Shown here one piece after another: positions 43,692-52,701 of a stretch of 64,000 nt of DNA (its first letter is position 1; each line of letters starts with the position of its first letter). Origin of the DNA: Natrinema sp. SYSU A 869 (GTDB taxonomy: Archaea > Halobacteriota > Halobacteria > Halobacteriales > Natrialbaceae). The position numbers were made by a program, and so were the translations under genes. Under the pieces are notes generated by a model that ran no database searches, had not been told where the DNA came from, and was given only the letters and a program-made list of their open reading frames with translations. The stretch lies in the NCBI RefSeq assembly GCF_019879105.1, contig NZ_CP082249.1:1612001-1676000 (forward strand), read 5' to 3'.

Positions 43692-44945
43692 ATGGCCCGG
43701 TATCACATCGAAACCTACGGCTGTACGTCGAATCGCGGGGAGAGCCGTGAGATCGAGCGCCGGCTCCGCGATGCGGGCCACTATCAGGTCGACGGGGCCG
43801 AGGAGGCCGACGTCGCCATCCTCAACACCTGCACCGTCGTCGAGAAGACCGAGCGCAACATGCTCCGGCGGGCCGAAGAACTAGCCGACGAGACGGCCGA
43901 CCTCTTCATCACGGGCTGTATGGCGCTGGCCCAGGGCGAGGAGTTTGCGCGGGCGGACGTCGACGGACAGGTACTCCACTGGGACGAGGTTCCCGAAGCC
44001 GTCACCAACGGCGAGTGTCCGACGACAACCCCCGATGCGGAACCGATCCTCGACGGCGTCGTCGGCATCCTCCCGATTGCACGGGGCTGTATGTCCGATT
44101 GTTCCTACTGCATCACCAAGCAGGCGACCGGCAAGATCGACTCGCCCTCAATCGAGGAAAACGTCGAGAAGGCCCGCGCGCTGATCCACGCCGGCGCGAA
44201 GGAGATCCGCATCACCGGCCAGGACACCGGTGTCTACGGCTGGGACGAGGGCGAACGCAAGCTCCACCGGCTGCTCGAGGAGATCTGCGAGATCGAAGGC
44301 GACTTCCGGGTCCGCGTGGGGATGGCCAACCCAAAGGGCGTCCATGGCATCAGCGAGGAACTAGCCGCGGTCTTCGCCGCGAACGACGAACTCTATGACT
44401 TCCTGCACGCGCCCGTCCAGTCCGGGAGCGACGATGTCCTCGGCGATATGCGCCGCCAACATCAAGTCGAGGAGTACGTCGAGGTCGTCGAGACCTTCGA
44501 CGAGCACCTCGACTACTGGACGCTATCGACCGATTTCATCGTCGGCTTCCCGACCGAGACCGACCACGACCACGAGCAGTCGATGGCGCTGCTGCGCGAG
44601 ACCCGTCCGGAGAAGATCAACGTTACCCGCTTCTCGAAGCGTCCCGGCACGGACGCCGCCGAGATGAAGGGCCTAGGTGGGACGATCAAGAAGGAGCGGT
44701 CCAAGGAGATGAGCGAAGTCAAGCGCGAAATCGTCCGCGAGGCCTACGCGGACATGGTCGGCGAGCGTCGCGAGGACTGTCTCGTCGTCGAGCAGGGCAC
44801 CGCCGACTCCGTGAAGTGTCGTGACTCGGCCTATCGCCAGATCATCATCCAGAACGCCAGCGAACACGGTATCGAGCCCGGCGACTTCGTCGATCTCGAG
44901 GTGACGGCCCACGAGACGATGTACGCGTTCGGTGAGCCGGTCTAA
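43692..44945 (+). CDS. tRNA t6A37 methylthiotransferase (radical SAM, MtaB/CDKAL1 type)
   Basis: A 417-residue enzyme with the three MTTase parts. The UPF0004 domain begins YHIETYGCTSNRGESREIE and has NTCTVVEKTERNML near residue 45. The radical SAM core has the cluster motif ARGCMSDCSYC near 135. The C-terminal TRAM domain covers about 350-417. It inserts a methylthio group at C2 of threonylcarbamoyl-adenosine 37 in tRNA. It is the last gene of the run that starts at pyk. Confidence 0.94.
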   Translation: MARYHIETYGCTSNRGESREIERRLRDAGHYQVDGAEEADVAILNTCTVVEKTERNMLRRAEELADETADLFITGCMALAQGEEFARADVDGQVLHWDEVPEAVTNGECPTTTPDAEPILDGVVGILPIARGCMSDCSYCITKQATGKIDSPSIEENVEKARALIHAGAKEIRITGQDTGVYGWDEGERKLHRLLEEICEIEGDFRVRVGMANPKGVHGISEELAAVFAANDELYDFLHAPVQSGSDDVLGDMRRQHQVEEYVEVVETFDEHLDYWTLSTDFIVGFPTETDHDHEQSMALLRETRPEKINVTRFSKRPGTDAAEMKGLGGTIKKERSKEMSEVKREIVREAYADMVGERREDCLVVEQGTADSVKCRDSAYRQIIIQNASEHGIEPGDFVDLEVTAHETMYAFGEPV

Positions 44946-45003
44946 CGGGTCGCCGTCGTCGCTTCCTGTTCTGCATCCGGCTTCGAGTGCACGAAATCCG
45001 CCG

Positions 45004-45483
45004 TTAGAGGTTCGCAACGGCGTCTTCGATCTCCTTGCGGGGAAGCGGCGAGATCCAGTCGTCCGCGACGAAGGCGTACTTGACCTCGCGATCCGGGTCG
45101 AGGACGAACGCGGACCGCCAGGGCGTCGAGACGTTCGCCATGTGTGATCGCTCGGCGAGCAGTTCGAGCGATTCGCTGACGTCGCCGTTGACGTCGGCGA
45201 AGAACCAGAAATCCGGCCGATCCAGCCAGCGGAGGAACTCGTTTTGCGCGTAGGGGCCGTCACGGCTCACACCGAGTACCGGAACGCCCTCGAACTCCCC
45301 CCAGCCGGCGCGAACGAACTGTTTCCACCAGTTCTGTGCGATCGCGCTAAACGCGAAACCGGTACAGACCACGACGCCGCCGCGAGCCCCGAGCGCCTCG
45401 GAGAGGGGCGTCGAACGGAACGTCTCGCCGTCACAGAGGAGCGCCTCGAAGTCGGCAACGGTCTCGCCCTCGGTCGGTGGCAT
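45004..45483 (-). CDS. Peroxiredoxin-like (AhpC/TSA fold) protein without the peroxidatic Cys
   Basis: A 159-residue thioredoxin-fold protein. The PTEGETVADFEALLCDGETF start and the VLGVSRDGPYAQNEF strand match the AhpC/TSA family. Where the peroxidatic Cys should be the sequence reads TGFAFSAIAQNWWKQF, with Ala/Gln in place of Cys. Two other Cys remain, at about residues 16 and 39. Peroxidase activity by the usual route is unlikely. Haloarchaeal relatives often look the same, so this may be a stable subfamily. Confidence 0.8.
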   Translation of the reverse strand: MPPTEGETVADFEALLCDGETFRSTPLSEALGARGGVVVCTGFAFSAIAQNWWKQFVRAGWGEFEGVPVLGVSRDGPYAQNEFLRWLDRPDFWFFADVNGDVSESLELLAERSHMANVSTPWRSAFVLDPDREVKYAFVADDWISPLPRKEIEDAVANL

Positions 45484-45595
45484 ACCCGAGGACTCTCGCG
45501 CGGATAGAAAAAACTCCGTCTCGCAGTCGAATGGAGCGATGGCGAGCAGCCGGCGTTCGGCGTACCCTTTTCAGTGATACCGCACAACAACCACC

Positions 45596-45832
45596 ATGCT
45601 CACGCTCTACCGGCTGGAGGGCTGTCCGTACTGCGAACACGTCGTGGATCGCCTCGAGGAACTCGATCTTGACTACGAGAGCGTCTGGGTCGAGGGGCTC
45701 CACTCGAAGCGCAACGAGGTCAAGCGCGTCTCGGGCCAGCGACAGGTTCCCGTCGTCGTCGACGAGGCGTCCAGCGTGACGATGGCCGAATCCGAGCGGA
45801 TCCTCGACTACCTCGAGACGACCTACGCCTGA
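45596..45832 (+). CDS. Glutaredoxin-like protein
   Basis: A 78-residue thioredoxin-fold protein with the active-site CPYC at residues 10-13 (RLEGCPYCEHVVD), the cis-Pro in QRQVPVVVDEAS and the closing helix MAESERILDYLETTYA. This layout matches the glutaredoxin and GST N-terminal family. Haloarchaea use gamma-glutamylcysteine in place of glutathione, so that is the likely thiol partner. It is divergent from the peroxiredoxin-like gene. Confidence 0.9.
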   Translation: MLTLYRLEGCPYCEHVVDRLEELDLDYESVWVEGLHSKRNEVKRVSGQRQVPVVVDEASSVTMAESERILDYLETTYA

Positions 45833-45854
45833 GGTCTTCAGGTCCGGGTCCGTG

Positions 45855-46259
45855 TCAGTCTTCCTCGAGTCCGTGCGGGTCCAGTCCCGGATCCTCGACC
45901 GCGGGCGCGCCAATCGCGAGCACGACTCCCTCCTCGTCGCCGACGTTGCGGTGGCCGTGCCCGATGTCCGGTTTGGCGATCCAGAACGTTCCCGGACCGG
46001 CCTCGACGTACTCCTCCTCGCCCGAACGGCCGAGTTTCAGAGAGAACTCGCCCTCAAGGACGTAGTAGAGTTCCTCCTGTTCAGTGTGCGCGTGGTACTG
46101 GATCTCCTCGCCGGGCTCGAAATACCAGAGCTTGACGTTGAGCGCGTCGGTTTCGAAGAACTCGTCGAGCGCGCGGATGCGCAGATCCGGCGGAATCTCG
46201 TCGACGTCGGAGAGGTCGGTCATCGGTACGTCGTCGATCTGAACCACGTCGTATTCCAT
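45855..46259 (-). CDS. Cupin domain protein
   Basis: A 134-residue single cupin. Motif 1 is PGEEIQYHAHTEQEELYYVLEGE and motif 2 is PGTFWIAKPDIGHGHRNVG, with the metal-binding His and Glu residues kept. The core is preceded by about 40 residues starting MEYDVVQIDDVPMTDL. It may bind a metal and a small ligand; no enzyme class can be assigned. It is convergent with the glutaredoxin gene. Confidence 0.9.
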   Translation of the reverse strand: MEYDVVQIDDVPMTDLSDVDEIPPDLRIRALDEFFETDALNVKLWYFEPGEEIQYHAHTEQEELYYVLEGEFSLKLGRSGEEEYVEAGPGTFWIAKPDIGHGHRNVGDEEGVVLAIGAPAVEDPGLDPHGLEED

Positions 46260-46372
46260 GCCACTTCATCGCACAATAACGCCCACCAAAAGTGTCCCGT
46301 CAGCTGTTCCAGATTGCTGGCTGTGGCAAGACGGGTCGTTCGGTCTGCCTCTCACCGTTCGAGCGGTCACTG

Positions 46373-46651
46373 CTATGATTGCCCATCGGGATCGTTGTCT
46401 CCGCTCCGAGACGCTACCCCCTGGCCGATACTGATCGACTCCTCGAGTCCCTGCTGGAGCGGCGGTTCGGTATCGCGGTAGTCCAGCGTGGCGCGGACGA
46501 GCGGCCGGACGGCGAACCGACCGATCGCGTACACCAGCGCGAACGTGAGCAGGAAGGTCGCGACGTTGTCGAGTAGGGAGAGATACGCACGATCAGTTCC
46601 TCGAGACGAGTTAATTCGCACACGGCCGGCGTTCGACGGAGACTCGTACAA
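46373..46651 (-). CDS. Short MscS-like N-terminal fragment or single-helix membrane protein
   Basis: A 92-residue frame. After a basic start it has one hydrophobic helix, LDNVATFLLTFALVYAIGRF, then VRPLVRATLDYRDTEPPLQQ. That passage resembles the first helix and linker of haloarchaeal mechanosensitive MscS proteins. The rest of MscS, including the pore helix and beta domain, is absent and does not appear in other frames nearby. It is either a remnant or a small independent protein. Confidence 0.45.
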   Translation of the reverse strand: MYESPSNAGRVRINSSRGTDRAYLSLLDNVATFLLTFALVYAIGRFAVRPLVRATLDYRDTEPPLQQGLEESISIGQGVASRSGDNDPDGQS

Positions 46652-46725
46652 GGGTTGGGCCGGCAGTCGCGCTCGCGGCGCGGACCGACCGCCGGGGCGT
46701 CCCGTCGTCGCGCAGATTCGCGCCG

Positions 46726-47265
46726 TTACTCGACGACGACGGCGCTGTCTTCGTCGGGGACCGTCGCTCCCTCCTGTGCGGCGAACGCGTCGTGGACGTG
46801 TTCGTATGTCGCCTCGAGCGCCTCGACGATCACCGTCGTGTCACTGAGGACGGGCATGAAGTTGGTGTCGCCCTCCCACCGCGGCACGACATGAGTATGG
46901 AGGTGGTCATCGATCGAGCCACCGGCCCCATCACCGAGGTTCAAGCCGGCATTGAAACCGTCCGGTTCGAGTGCGGCCTCGAGTGCATCGAACGTTCGCT
47001 GTTTCAAGCAGGCATGATCGAGCAGGATATCGTCCGCGAGAGCCGTGTACTCGCCGGTATGGGTGTGCGGGATTACCATCAGGTGTCCCGGGTTGTACGG
47101 ATAGTTGTTCAACATAACGAACGCGTGGTCGCTTCGCGCGACGAGCAGGTTCTCCCGATCGTCACCCAGATCGGGGAGTTCACAGAAGACGCACTCCTCG
47201 ATGTCGGGGTTTCCTTTGTCGCGTCGGATCCACTCGATTCGCCACGGTGCGAACACCTGCTCCAT
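46726..47265 (-). CDS. HIT family nucleotide hydrolase/transferase
   Basis: A 179-residue protein with a zinc pair CVFC near residue 25, LVARSDHAFVMLNNYPYNPG near 42 and the histidine triad DHLHTHVVPRW near 140. The family hydrolyses or transfers nucleoside monophosphates, for example Ap4A or adenylated substrates. ATG 47265 (MEQVFAPWRIEWI) is chosen over the GTG 12 bases upstream, since homologues start with the W-R-x-x-Y/W motif. Confidence 0.93.
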   Translation of the reverse strand: MEQVFAPWRIEWIRRDKGNPDIEECVFCELPDLGDDRENLLVARSDHAFVMLNNYPYNPGHLMVIPHTHTGEYTALADDILLDHACLKQRTFDALEAALEPDGFNAGLNLGDGAGGSIDDHLHTHVVPRWEGDTNFMPVLSDTTVIVEALEATYEHVHDAFAAQEGATVPDEDSAVVVE

Positions 47266-47277
47266 GTTCGATACCAC

Positions 47278-47519
47278 TCGAGGTGCCCCTAAAGCGTTTC
47301 AGTCCGCCGGATCAGGTCGGATCCTACTGGTAATATTACTGTAAATCCATGCGAAAGTGACTCATAATTGCGCTATAAAGCCACGAAAACAGGATCTAAA
47401 CGGTATCGAACGCTCTCAGACGATTTCGCGAGGAGGGCGACGCCCTCTTGCGGTTTTGGCGGCTCACGGCTCAAAATGAAACGTGGGTTTAAGATAGGGC
47501 TACCGCAAGTAAGCCGGTA
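47278..47519. other. Gap between HIT and zinc ribbon genes
   Basis: An AT-containing intergenic stretch with a GAGGGC-GAC-GCCCTC hairpin near 47433-47447. No gene is seen. Confidence 0.35.
47487..47494 (+). promoter_or_regulatory. TATA box of the zinc beta-ribbon gene
   Basis: GTTTAAGA is centred 29 bp before ATG 47520. Confidence 0.5.
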
Positions 47520-47720
47520 ATGGCAACGACTGACGACTCTGTTAACGGGATGACCGAGCACTGCGAGGAATGCGACTTGGAAACACTTCACGAGGTATCC
47601 GTCCAGATCAGAACTGAGAGCCTCAAGCAAGAAAACGCACAGTTCTCTCGCGAACCGTACCGTGTGAGCGAGTGTCAGCGGTGTGGTGACCGCTCGAGTC
47701 AGCGGATGAATAACGCGTAA
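47520..47720 (+). CDS. Small zinc beta-ribbon protein (DUF7835-like)
   Basis: A 66-residue protein with CEEC near residue 15 (TEHCEECDLETLHEVSVQIR) and CQRC near 53 (YRVSECQRCGDRSSQRMNNA), spaced as a zinc beta-ribbon. Haloarchaea hold many such mini proteins; this one resembles the family I recall as DUF7835. The function is unknown, perhaps in nucleic-acid binding or as an accessory subunit. It is leaderless, with its own TATA box. Confidence 0.85.
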   Translation: MATTDDSVNGMTEHCEECDLETLHEVSVQIRTESLKQENAQFSREPYRVSECQRCGDRSSQRMNNA

Positions 47721-47851
47721 GCCTCCGCCGGTTGTGAATCGGGACGACAAATCACCCTCGTTGCCCGGTCTCCCGCGGCCGGCGCTCGACTCGCACGTCG
47801 GGCGTTCGGCCGTCCGAACTATTACCAATACGAATTTCCAGTTTCGGCGAA

Positions 47852-48751
47852 TTACATCTCAGTTGTCACTTCGCAGCCGTCCTCGGTAATGATGATCGTA
47901 TGTTCTTTCTGACTGACGAGATAGCCGTCGTCTTCCTTGAGCACCGGATAGCCGTGGACGATATCGTTACGCTCGAGTCGGCGCAGCGCCATCTCGGGTC
48001 GATCGGTCTCGAGCCACCGCGTCGCGAACGGTAGCGTTCGGAACTCCTCGGTGATCTGTTCGAGTGCCTCGCGGGCCTGTCGGTTTCGGACGGTTCCCTC
48101 GCGCTCGAGCGAGAAGATTTCCTCGCTGGCCCCCTCGGTGACCTTGCCGCCGCCGTCGGTCGCGAACGGCTCGATCGCGACGACATCGCCGACCTCGAGC
48201 GTCGTTCCCTGCGAGACGGCGCGGTTCGGAATGTTCGGACTGGTGTGTTGCTCCCAGTGACCTAGTCCGTGACCGGTGAGATTGACGACGGGGTTGTAGC
48301 CGTAGCCGTCGATGATGTCCTCGATCTCGGCACCGATCTCGCCGGTCCCGATTCCGGGCTCGATGATGTCGAGCGCGGCCTCGAGGGCCTGTTCGGAGGC
48401 TTCGGCCAAGTCGGGGTTACCGGAGAGGTCGACGGTAATCGCGGTGTCCGCCAGCCAGCCGTCGACGTGGACACCGATGTCCAGGTTGATCATCTCCTCA
48501 CCGAAGGTCGTCTCGTCGTCGATCGACGGCGTCGCGTGGGCTGCCTCCTCGTCGACAGAGATGTTGACGGGGAACGCGGGTTGTCCGCCCAGTTCTTGAA
48601 TGCGATCCTCCGCCCACTCGGCTACCTCGAGGTGGCTCGCACCGACCTCGACGCGTTCGGCGGTTTCTTCGCGTACCTGGGCGAGGATTTCCCCCGCTTC
48701 GCGGTGTTTCTCGTACTGCTCGGACTCGAGGTCCACCTCGGTTTCGGCCAT
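47852..48751 (-). CDS. map: Type II methionine aminopeptidase
   Basis: A 299-residue enzyme. The metal ligands are in VHVDGWLADTAITVD (two Asp, near residue 95), NLTGHGLGHWEQH (His, near 157), EGASEEIFSLE (Glu, near 207) and the final EHTIIITEDGCEV (Glu). The helical insert near 215-275 marks type II. It removes initiator Met from new proteins and is essential in most archaea. CTCTTTTTG about 28 bp upstream fits a leaderless start. Confidence 0.96.
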   Translation of the reverse strand: MAETEVDLESEQYEKHREAGEILAQVREETAERVEVGASHLEVAEWAEDRIQELGGQPAFPVNISVDEEAAHATPSIDDETTFGEEMINLDIGVHVDGWLADTAITVDLSGNPDLAEASEQALEAALDIIEPGIGTGEIGAEIEDIIDGYGYNPVVNLTGHGLGHWEQHTSPNIPNRAVSQGTTLEVGDVVAIEPFATDGGGKVTEGASEEIFSLEREGTVRNRQAREALEQITEEFRTLPFATRWLETDRPEMALRRLERNDIVHGYPVLKEDDGYLVSQKEHTIIITEDGCEVTTEM

Positions 48752-48827
48752 GTCTCCGGGTTGGACAGGTCGACAAAAAGAGGTTCCGTCTCTCCGACGG
48801 TCGACGCGGCCGGTCCCTGTCTCCGAG

Positions 48828-48953
48828 TCAGCGATTCGCGGGCTCCCCGTCGACCCAGTTACACGACGGACAGGCGACGATTCCCTGTACGTTCGACAGC
48901 GTCACGTCACAGCGCGGACACCGGCTCGAAGCGTACTGCGGCGCTCGCAACAT
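48828..48953 (-). CDS. Mini zinc-finger protein
   Basis: A 41-residue protein: [20 protein letters not shown] at the start, then [13 protein letters not shown]. The two CxxC pairs are 17 residues apart, enough for one zinc ribbon. AATAATAAAT centred 27 bp before the ATG (minus-strand TATA at 48975-48984) argues for a real leaderless gene. Partners unknown. Confidence 0.72.
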   Translation of the reverse strand: MLRAPQYASSRCPRCDVTLSNVQGIVACPSCNWVDGEPANR

Positions 48954-49557
48954 AGTTCGCCTCACGGATACGTCAATAATAAATGTTCCTCACGACGATC
49001 GTCGAACCCACGACATCGAGCAACGGGGGGTGTACTCGAGCGGTGACTGAACGTCTCCCCGAACCGACCGTTTGCGAAAGAAATGATGCGTAACGACACC
49101 GGGACCTGTGAAACGGTCGCCACAGATTATATCCGGCGCGCGTCTGGATATGACTGGCGTGAGAGACGCCATCGATCCGAGTCGGCGTCACTGACACCGA
49201 CTCAAGCACCGTGACGCCACTGCGAGAACGAGGGCACGAACGCGATGCATCCGGCGGGTGGATCCGCGGTCTCGCAGTGGCAGTCACTGGCAGCTTTCCG
49301 TTACGGCCGTTCGCTTGGGAGCGTCCCCGGTCGTGTGGGCGCATCGAGAGTCAAAAGTGTTGATTTTGCGGCGAACACACTATCATCTGACGGACTATTA
49401 TATCGAGGCAGTGACCGTATTTTGTCGATTAGACCGTTCAGCCGACCGTTTTCACGACAATGAGGGGATATAGAACGAATGGGTATCGTTCAACTTTTGC
49501 CGGCCCGCGATGGAAATGGTAGACCTTTTACCCCCGTCGAAGAACCGTACAGACGAG
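48954..49557. other. 600-bp gap upstream of isocitrate dehydrogenase
   Basis: Apart from the promoters at its two ends (minus strand at 48975-48984; CCTTTTAC for icd at about 49524-49531) I see no convincing protein or RNA gene. A 42-codon frame at 49084-49212 (MRNDTGTCETVATDYIRRAS) has no recognisable features. A non-coding RNA cannot be ruled out by eye. Confidence 0.4.
48975..48984 (-). promoter_or_regulatory. TATA box of the mini zinc-finger gene
   Basis: ATTTATTATT on the minus strand, about 27 bp before the ATG at 48953. Confidence 0.5.
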
Positions 49558-50820
49558 ATGAGCTACGACAAGATCGAGGTCCCCGAAGCGGGGGAGCAGA
49601 TCACGCTGAAAGAGGGTACCGAGGACGAACTCGAGGTACCTGACAACCCGATTATCCCGATTATCTACGGTGACGGTGTCGGGAGCGACGTCGGTCCCGC
49701 CGCACAGAAGGTTCTGGAGGCAGCCGCGGAGGCGACCGGCCGCGACATCAACTGGATGCGTCTCTACGCCGGCGAGTCCGCACGCGAGAAGTACGACGAG
49801 AACCTGCCCGTCGAGACCGTCGAGGCGATCAAGGAACACCGCGTCGCGATCAAGGGCCCGCTGACGACCCCCGTCGGTGCCGGCTTCCGTTCGCTGAACG
49901 TCGCCCTGCGAAAGAAGCTCGACCTCTACGCGAACGTCCGCCCGACCTATTACATGGACGGCGTCCCGTCACCGGTCAAGGACCCCAGCGAGATGGATAT
50001 GGTCACCTTCCGTGAGAACACGGAAGACGTCTATGCCGGCATCGAGTGGGAGGCCGGCACCGACGAAGTCCAGCAGGTCAAGGAATTCGTCGAAGACGAG
50101 ATGGGCGACGACGACGTCATCCACGACGGTCCCGTCGGCATCGGCATCAAGCCGATCACCGAGTTCGGATCCAAGCGCCTCATCCGCCGCGCCATCGACT
50201 ACGCCCTCGAGCACGACCGCGACTCGGTCACGCTGGTCCACAAGGGTAACATCATGAAGTTCACCGAGGGCCAGTTCCGCGACTGGGGCTACGAGGTCGC
50301 CAACGAGGAGTACGGTGACGAGGTCATCACCGAGGATACCCTCTGGGAGGAGCGAGACGGCGAAGCGCCAGAAGACGCGGTCGTCGTCAACGACCGCATC
50401 GCCGACAACATGCTCCAGCAGCTGCTGACCCGGACCGATAACTACGACGTCATCGCGACGATGAACCTCAACGGGGACTACATGTCCGACGCCGCCGGCG
50501 CACAGATCGGTGGCCTCGGCATCGCCCCCGGTTCGAACTTCGGCGACGGCCTCCTGCTGGCCGAACCCGTCCACGGCTCCGCGCCCAAGTACGAGGGTCA
50601 GGACAAGGTCAACCCGACCGCCATGATCCTCTCGGGCCGCATGATGCTCGACTACATCGGCTGGGACGACGCCGCCGACCTCGTCCGTGACGCCGTCGAG
50701 GAGACCATCTCCTCCGGCAAGGTCACCTACGACCTCGAGCGCAACCTCGAGGACGCCGAGAAGCTCGCAACCAGCAAGTACGCCGAGGAAGTCGTCAAGA
50801 ATATCGAAAAGCTGTCGTAA
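49558..50820 (+). CDS. icd: NADP-dependent isocitrate dehydrogenase
   Basis: A 420-residue enzyme of the Icd/IPMDH family. It has IPIIYGDGVGSDV near residue 33, the substrate-binding Ser in GAGFRSLNVALRKKLDLYAN near 108, TFRENTEDVYAGIEWE near 152, LVHKGNIMKFTEG near 225 and GDYMSDAAGAQIGGLGIAPG near 305. It oxidises isocitrate to 2-oxoglutarate in the citric acid cycle. I place the start at ATG 49558 (MSYDKIEVPEAG), as in homologues, with a T-rich box 30 bp upstream; the 16 codons before it have no support. Confidence 0.96.
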   Translation: MSYDKIEVPEAGEQITLKEGTEDELEVPDNPIIPIIYGDGVGSDVGPAAQKVLEAAAEATGRDINWMRLYAGESAREKYDENLPVETVEAIKEHRVAIKGPLTTPVGAGFRSLNVALRKKLDLYANVRPTYYMDGVPSPVKDPSEMDMVTFRENTEDVYAGIEWEAGTDEVQQVKEFVEDEMGDDDVIHDGPVGIGIKPITEFGSKRLIRRAIDYALEHDRDSVTLVHKGNIMKFTEGQFRDWGYEVANEEYGDEVITEDTLWEERDGEAPEDAVVVNDRIADNMLQQLLTRTDNYDVIATMNLNGDYMSDAAGAQIGGLGIAPGSNFGDGLLLAEPVHGSAPKYEGQDKVNPTAMILSGRMMLDYIGWDDAADLVRDAVEETISSGKVTYDLERNLEDAEKLATSKYAEEVVKNIEKLS

Positions 50821-50970
50821 GACAGTTTCTCGCACTCGCGCGGTTCTCCGTGCGAATATCGAGACGCGTTCGCTGAACACGTCTCACCCGCATATTCTCG
50901 TTCTCTCTCGTCGTTCGATATCGCGAGTCGATCGCTGCTGTACTCCCGAGTCGATCGGTTCCGCTCAACC

Positions 50971-52701
50971 TCACTCGCGATAGCGCTGCAGTTCGACGAC
51001 GAAGGCGGCTCCACCCAGCTCGCTCGATTCGATCCACACGTCGCCGTCGTACTGCGAGACGAGCGTGTCGACGAGATAGAGACCGACTCCCGATCCCTCG
51101 CTCTCGAGGCCCTTCTCGCCGCGACCGAAGACGGTGTCGCGGCGATCGGGGGGAATCCCGGGACCGTTGTCCGCGATGCGGACATTCACCCTCTCGGCCT
51201 CGGCTCGGACAGAAATCTCGACGCGCGGCTCGGCTGCGTCGGTGTGCTGGACCGCGTTGTTCAGGAGGTTCCTGAACACGGTCGACAGGAGCGGCCCGGC
51301 ACGGACGGCGACCGGTGGGATGGCCCCGTCGACGACGAAGTCGGCGTCGGGGTACGCCTCGCGGCGGCGTCGGAGCGTCTCCATAAGCGTCGCCGCGAGC
51401 GGGACCGATTCCGTGCCACGATCGTCGTCATCCCAGAGTTCGGTAAAGGCCTGCAGCGTCTGGGTGAGTTCGATCGTGTGCCGCGTCGTGTCGAGCATTC
51501 GCTCGAGCATTTCACGCTCGTCGCCGTCGACGCGGTTGTTCAGTTCCTCGCCCCAGCCGAGGGCGACCGCCATGTCGTTGCGGATGTCGTGGCGGACGAT
51601 CCGATTCAGGAGCAGCAACTCCTCGTTGCGGCGGGACAACGTCGCCTTGTTGCGCTCGAGTCGTCGGCTCAGCGCCGCTGCATCGAAGAAGACGTACGAC
51701 TGCCGGGCGACGAGCGCGAGCAACACGAGCGCGCCGAGCGCGAGTCCGACCCGGTCGAGGGTGCCGGTCGACGCGGCGTACCCGGTGACGGCCATCGCGA
51801 GCAGGAACGGCACGTAGGGGGCGATCGCCTCCCTGAACGCGTACCGGCGTCGGTCGATATCGAGCGGTGGTGTTGCCGCCGACGGATGGAGCGCGGCGAG
51901 CCCGACCATCAGATTGCCAGCGAGCCAGATCATGTCGAACTCGCTGTAGACGTATCCCCCCGTGACCGACAGGTAGGCAAATACGCTGTCGGAGAGCGCC
52001 CAGACGACAGTGCCCGCGGCGAAGAGCGTAATCGGGACGCGTCGCGGACCGCGTTCGTAGGCCGCGACGATGAACGCGATCGCTCCGATGACGATACCGA
52101 GCGACGGGTACGCCGCGGACACCAAGATCGTCGCGGTGTTGGCATCGCTGGTCGCCAGAATCGACTCGAGCACGAACTGCCAGCTGATTGTGAACAGTGC
52201 GACCGCGACGAGGAGTCCGTCGAGGGCGATGCGAAGAGCCGATCCCAGACGGTGCTGGGAAGCGGCGATCACCAGCAGTCCGCCTGTGAGGAAGAGGTAG
52301 TCCCCGAGATAGAACAAATCCGGCACGCCGGGATACGGAACGCCGCCCAGCCACAGTTCGTAGCACATCCATGCGAACTCGCCGGCCGCGAACAGTCCAG
52401 CGCTGACCGCGATGAGCCCCCAGCCGAGCGCGTCCGGCGGCTCGCTCCGGCGGGCCAGCAGTCCCAGCGCGACGGCGGCCGCGGTCGCACTGCTCGTGAG
52501 GACGATATTCGAGAAGAGGAGGATTCCCTCAGGGCCCCCGATCGAGAAGTGCATCCAGCCGATCGATCCGAGGACGAACAGTCCCGCGGCGATCCACGCC
52601 CGTCGGAACTGGTGGGGCTCCAATCGGAACGGCGCGCTCGACTCGAGGTCCAGCTCGGATGTCGAGGAATCGGATACGTCCGTGTGTGGCTCGGCGCTCA
52701 T
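50971..52701 (-). CDS. Multi-spanning membrane sensor histidine kinase
   Basis: A 576-residue kinase. About nine membrane helices occupy residues 32-330. The dimerisation helix follows with the phospho-acceptor His in LNRIVRHDIRNDMAVALGWG near 370, then the ATPase domain: N box VFRNLLNNAVQHTD near 487, G1 box RIADNGPGIPP near 520 and GLESEGSGVGLYLV near 548. The membrane part is probably the sensor, perhaps for a lipid-soluble or membrane-state signal. No response regulator gene is adjacent. Two palindromes lie upstream of its promoter. Confidence 0.92.
   Translation of the reverse strand: MSAEPHTDVSDSSTSELDLESSAPFRLEPHQFRRAWIAAGLFVLGSIGWMHFSIGGPEGILLFSNIVLTSSATAAAVALGLLARRSEPPDALGWGLIAVSAGLFAAGEFAWMCYELWLGGVPYPGVPDLFYLGDYLFLTGGLLVIAASQHRLGSALRIALDGLLVAVALFTISWQFVLESILATSDANTATILVSAAYPSLGIVIGAIAFIVAAYERGPRRVPITLFAAGTVVWALSDSVFAYLSVTGGYVYSEFDMIWLAGNLMVGLAALHPSAATPPLDIDRRRYAFREAIAPYVPFLLAMAVTGYAASTGTLDRVGLALGALVLLALVARQSYVFFDAAALSRRLERNKATLSRRNEELLLLNRIVRHDIRNDMAVALGWGEELNNRVDGDEREMLERMLDTTRHTIELTQTLQAFTELWDDDDRGTESVPLAATLMETLRRRREAYPDADFVVDGAIPPVAVRAGPLLSTVFRNLLNNAVQHTDAAEPRVEISVRAEAERVNVRIADNGPGIPPDRRDTVFGRGEKGLESEGSGVGLYLVDTLVSQYDGDVWIESSELGGAAFVVELQRYRE

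Noticed and set aside
48973-49344. Minus-strand frame of 123 codons in the gap before icd
   Set aside because: Arg/Ser/Pro-rich, overlaps the promoter of the mini zinc-finger gene, and has no recognisable features.
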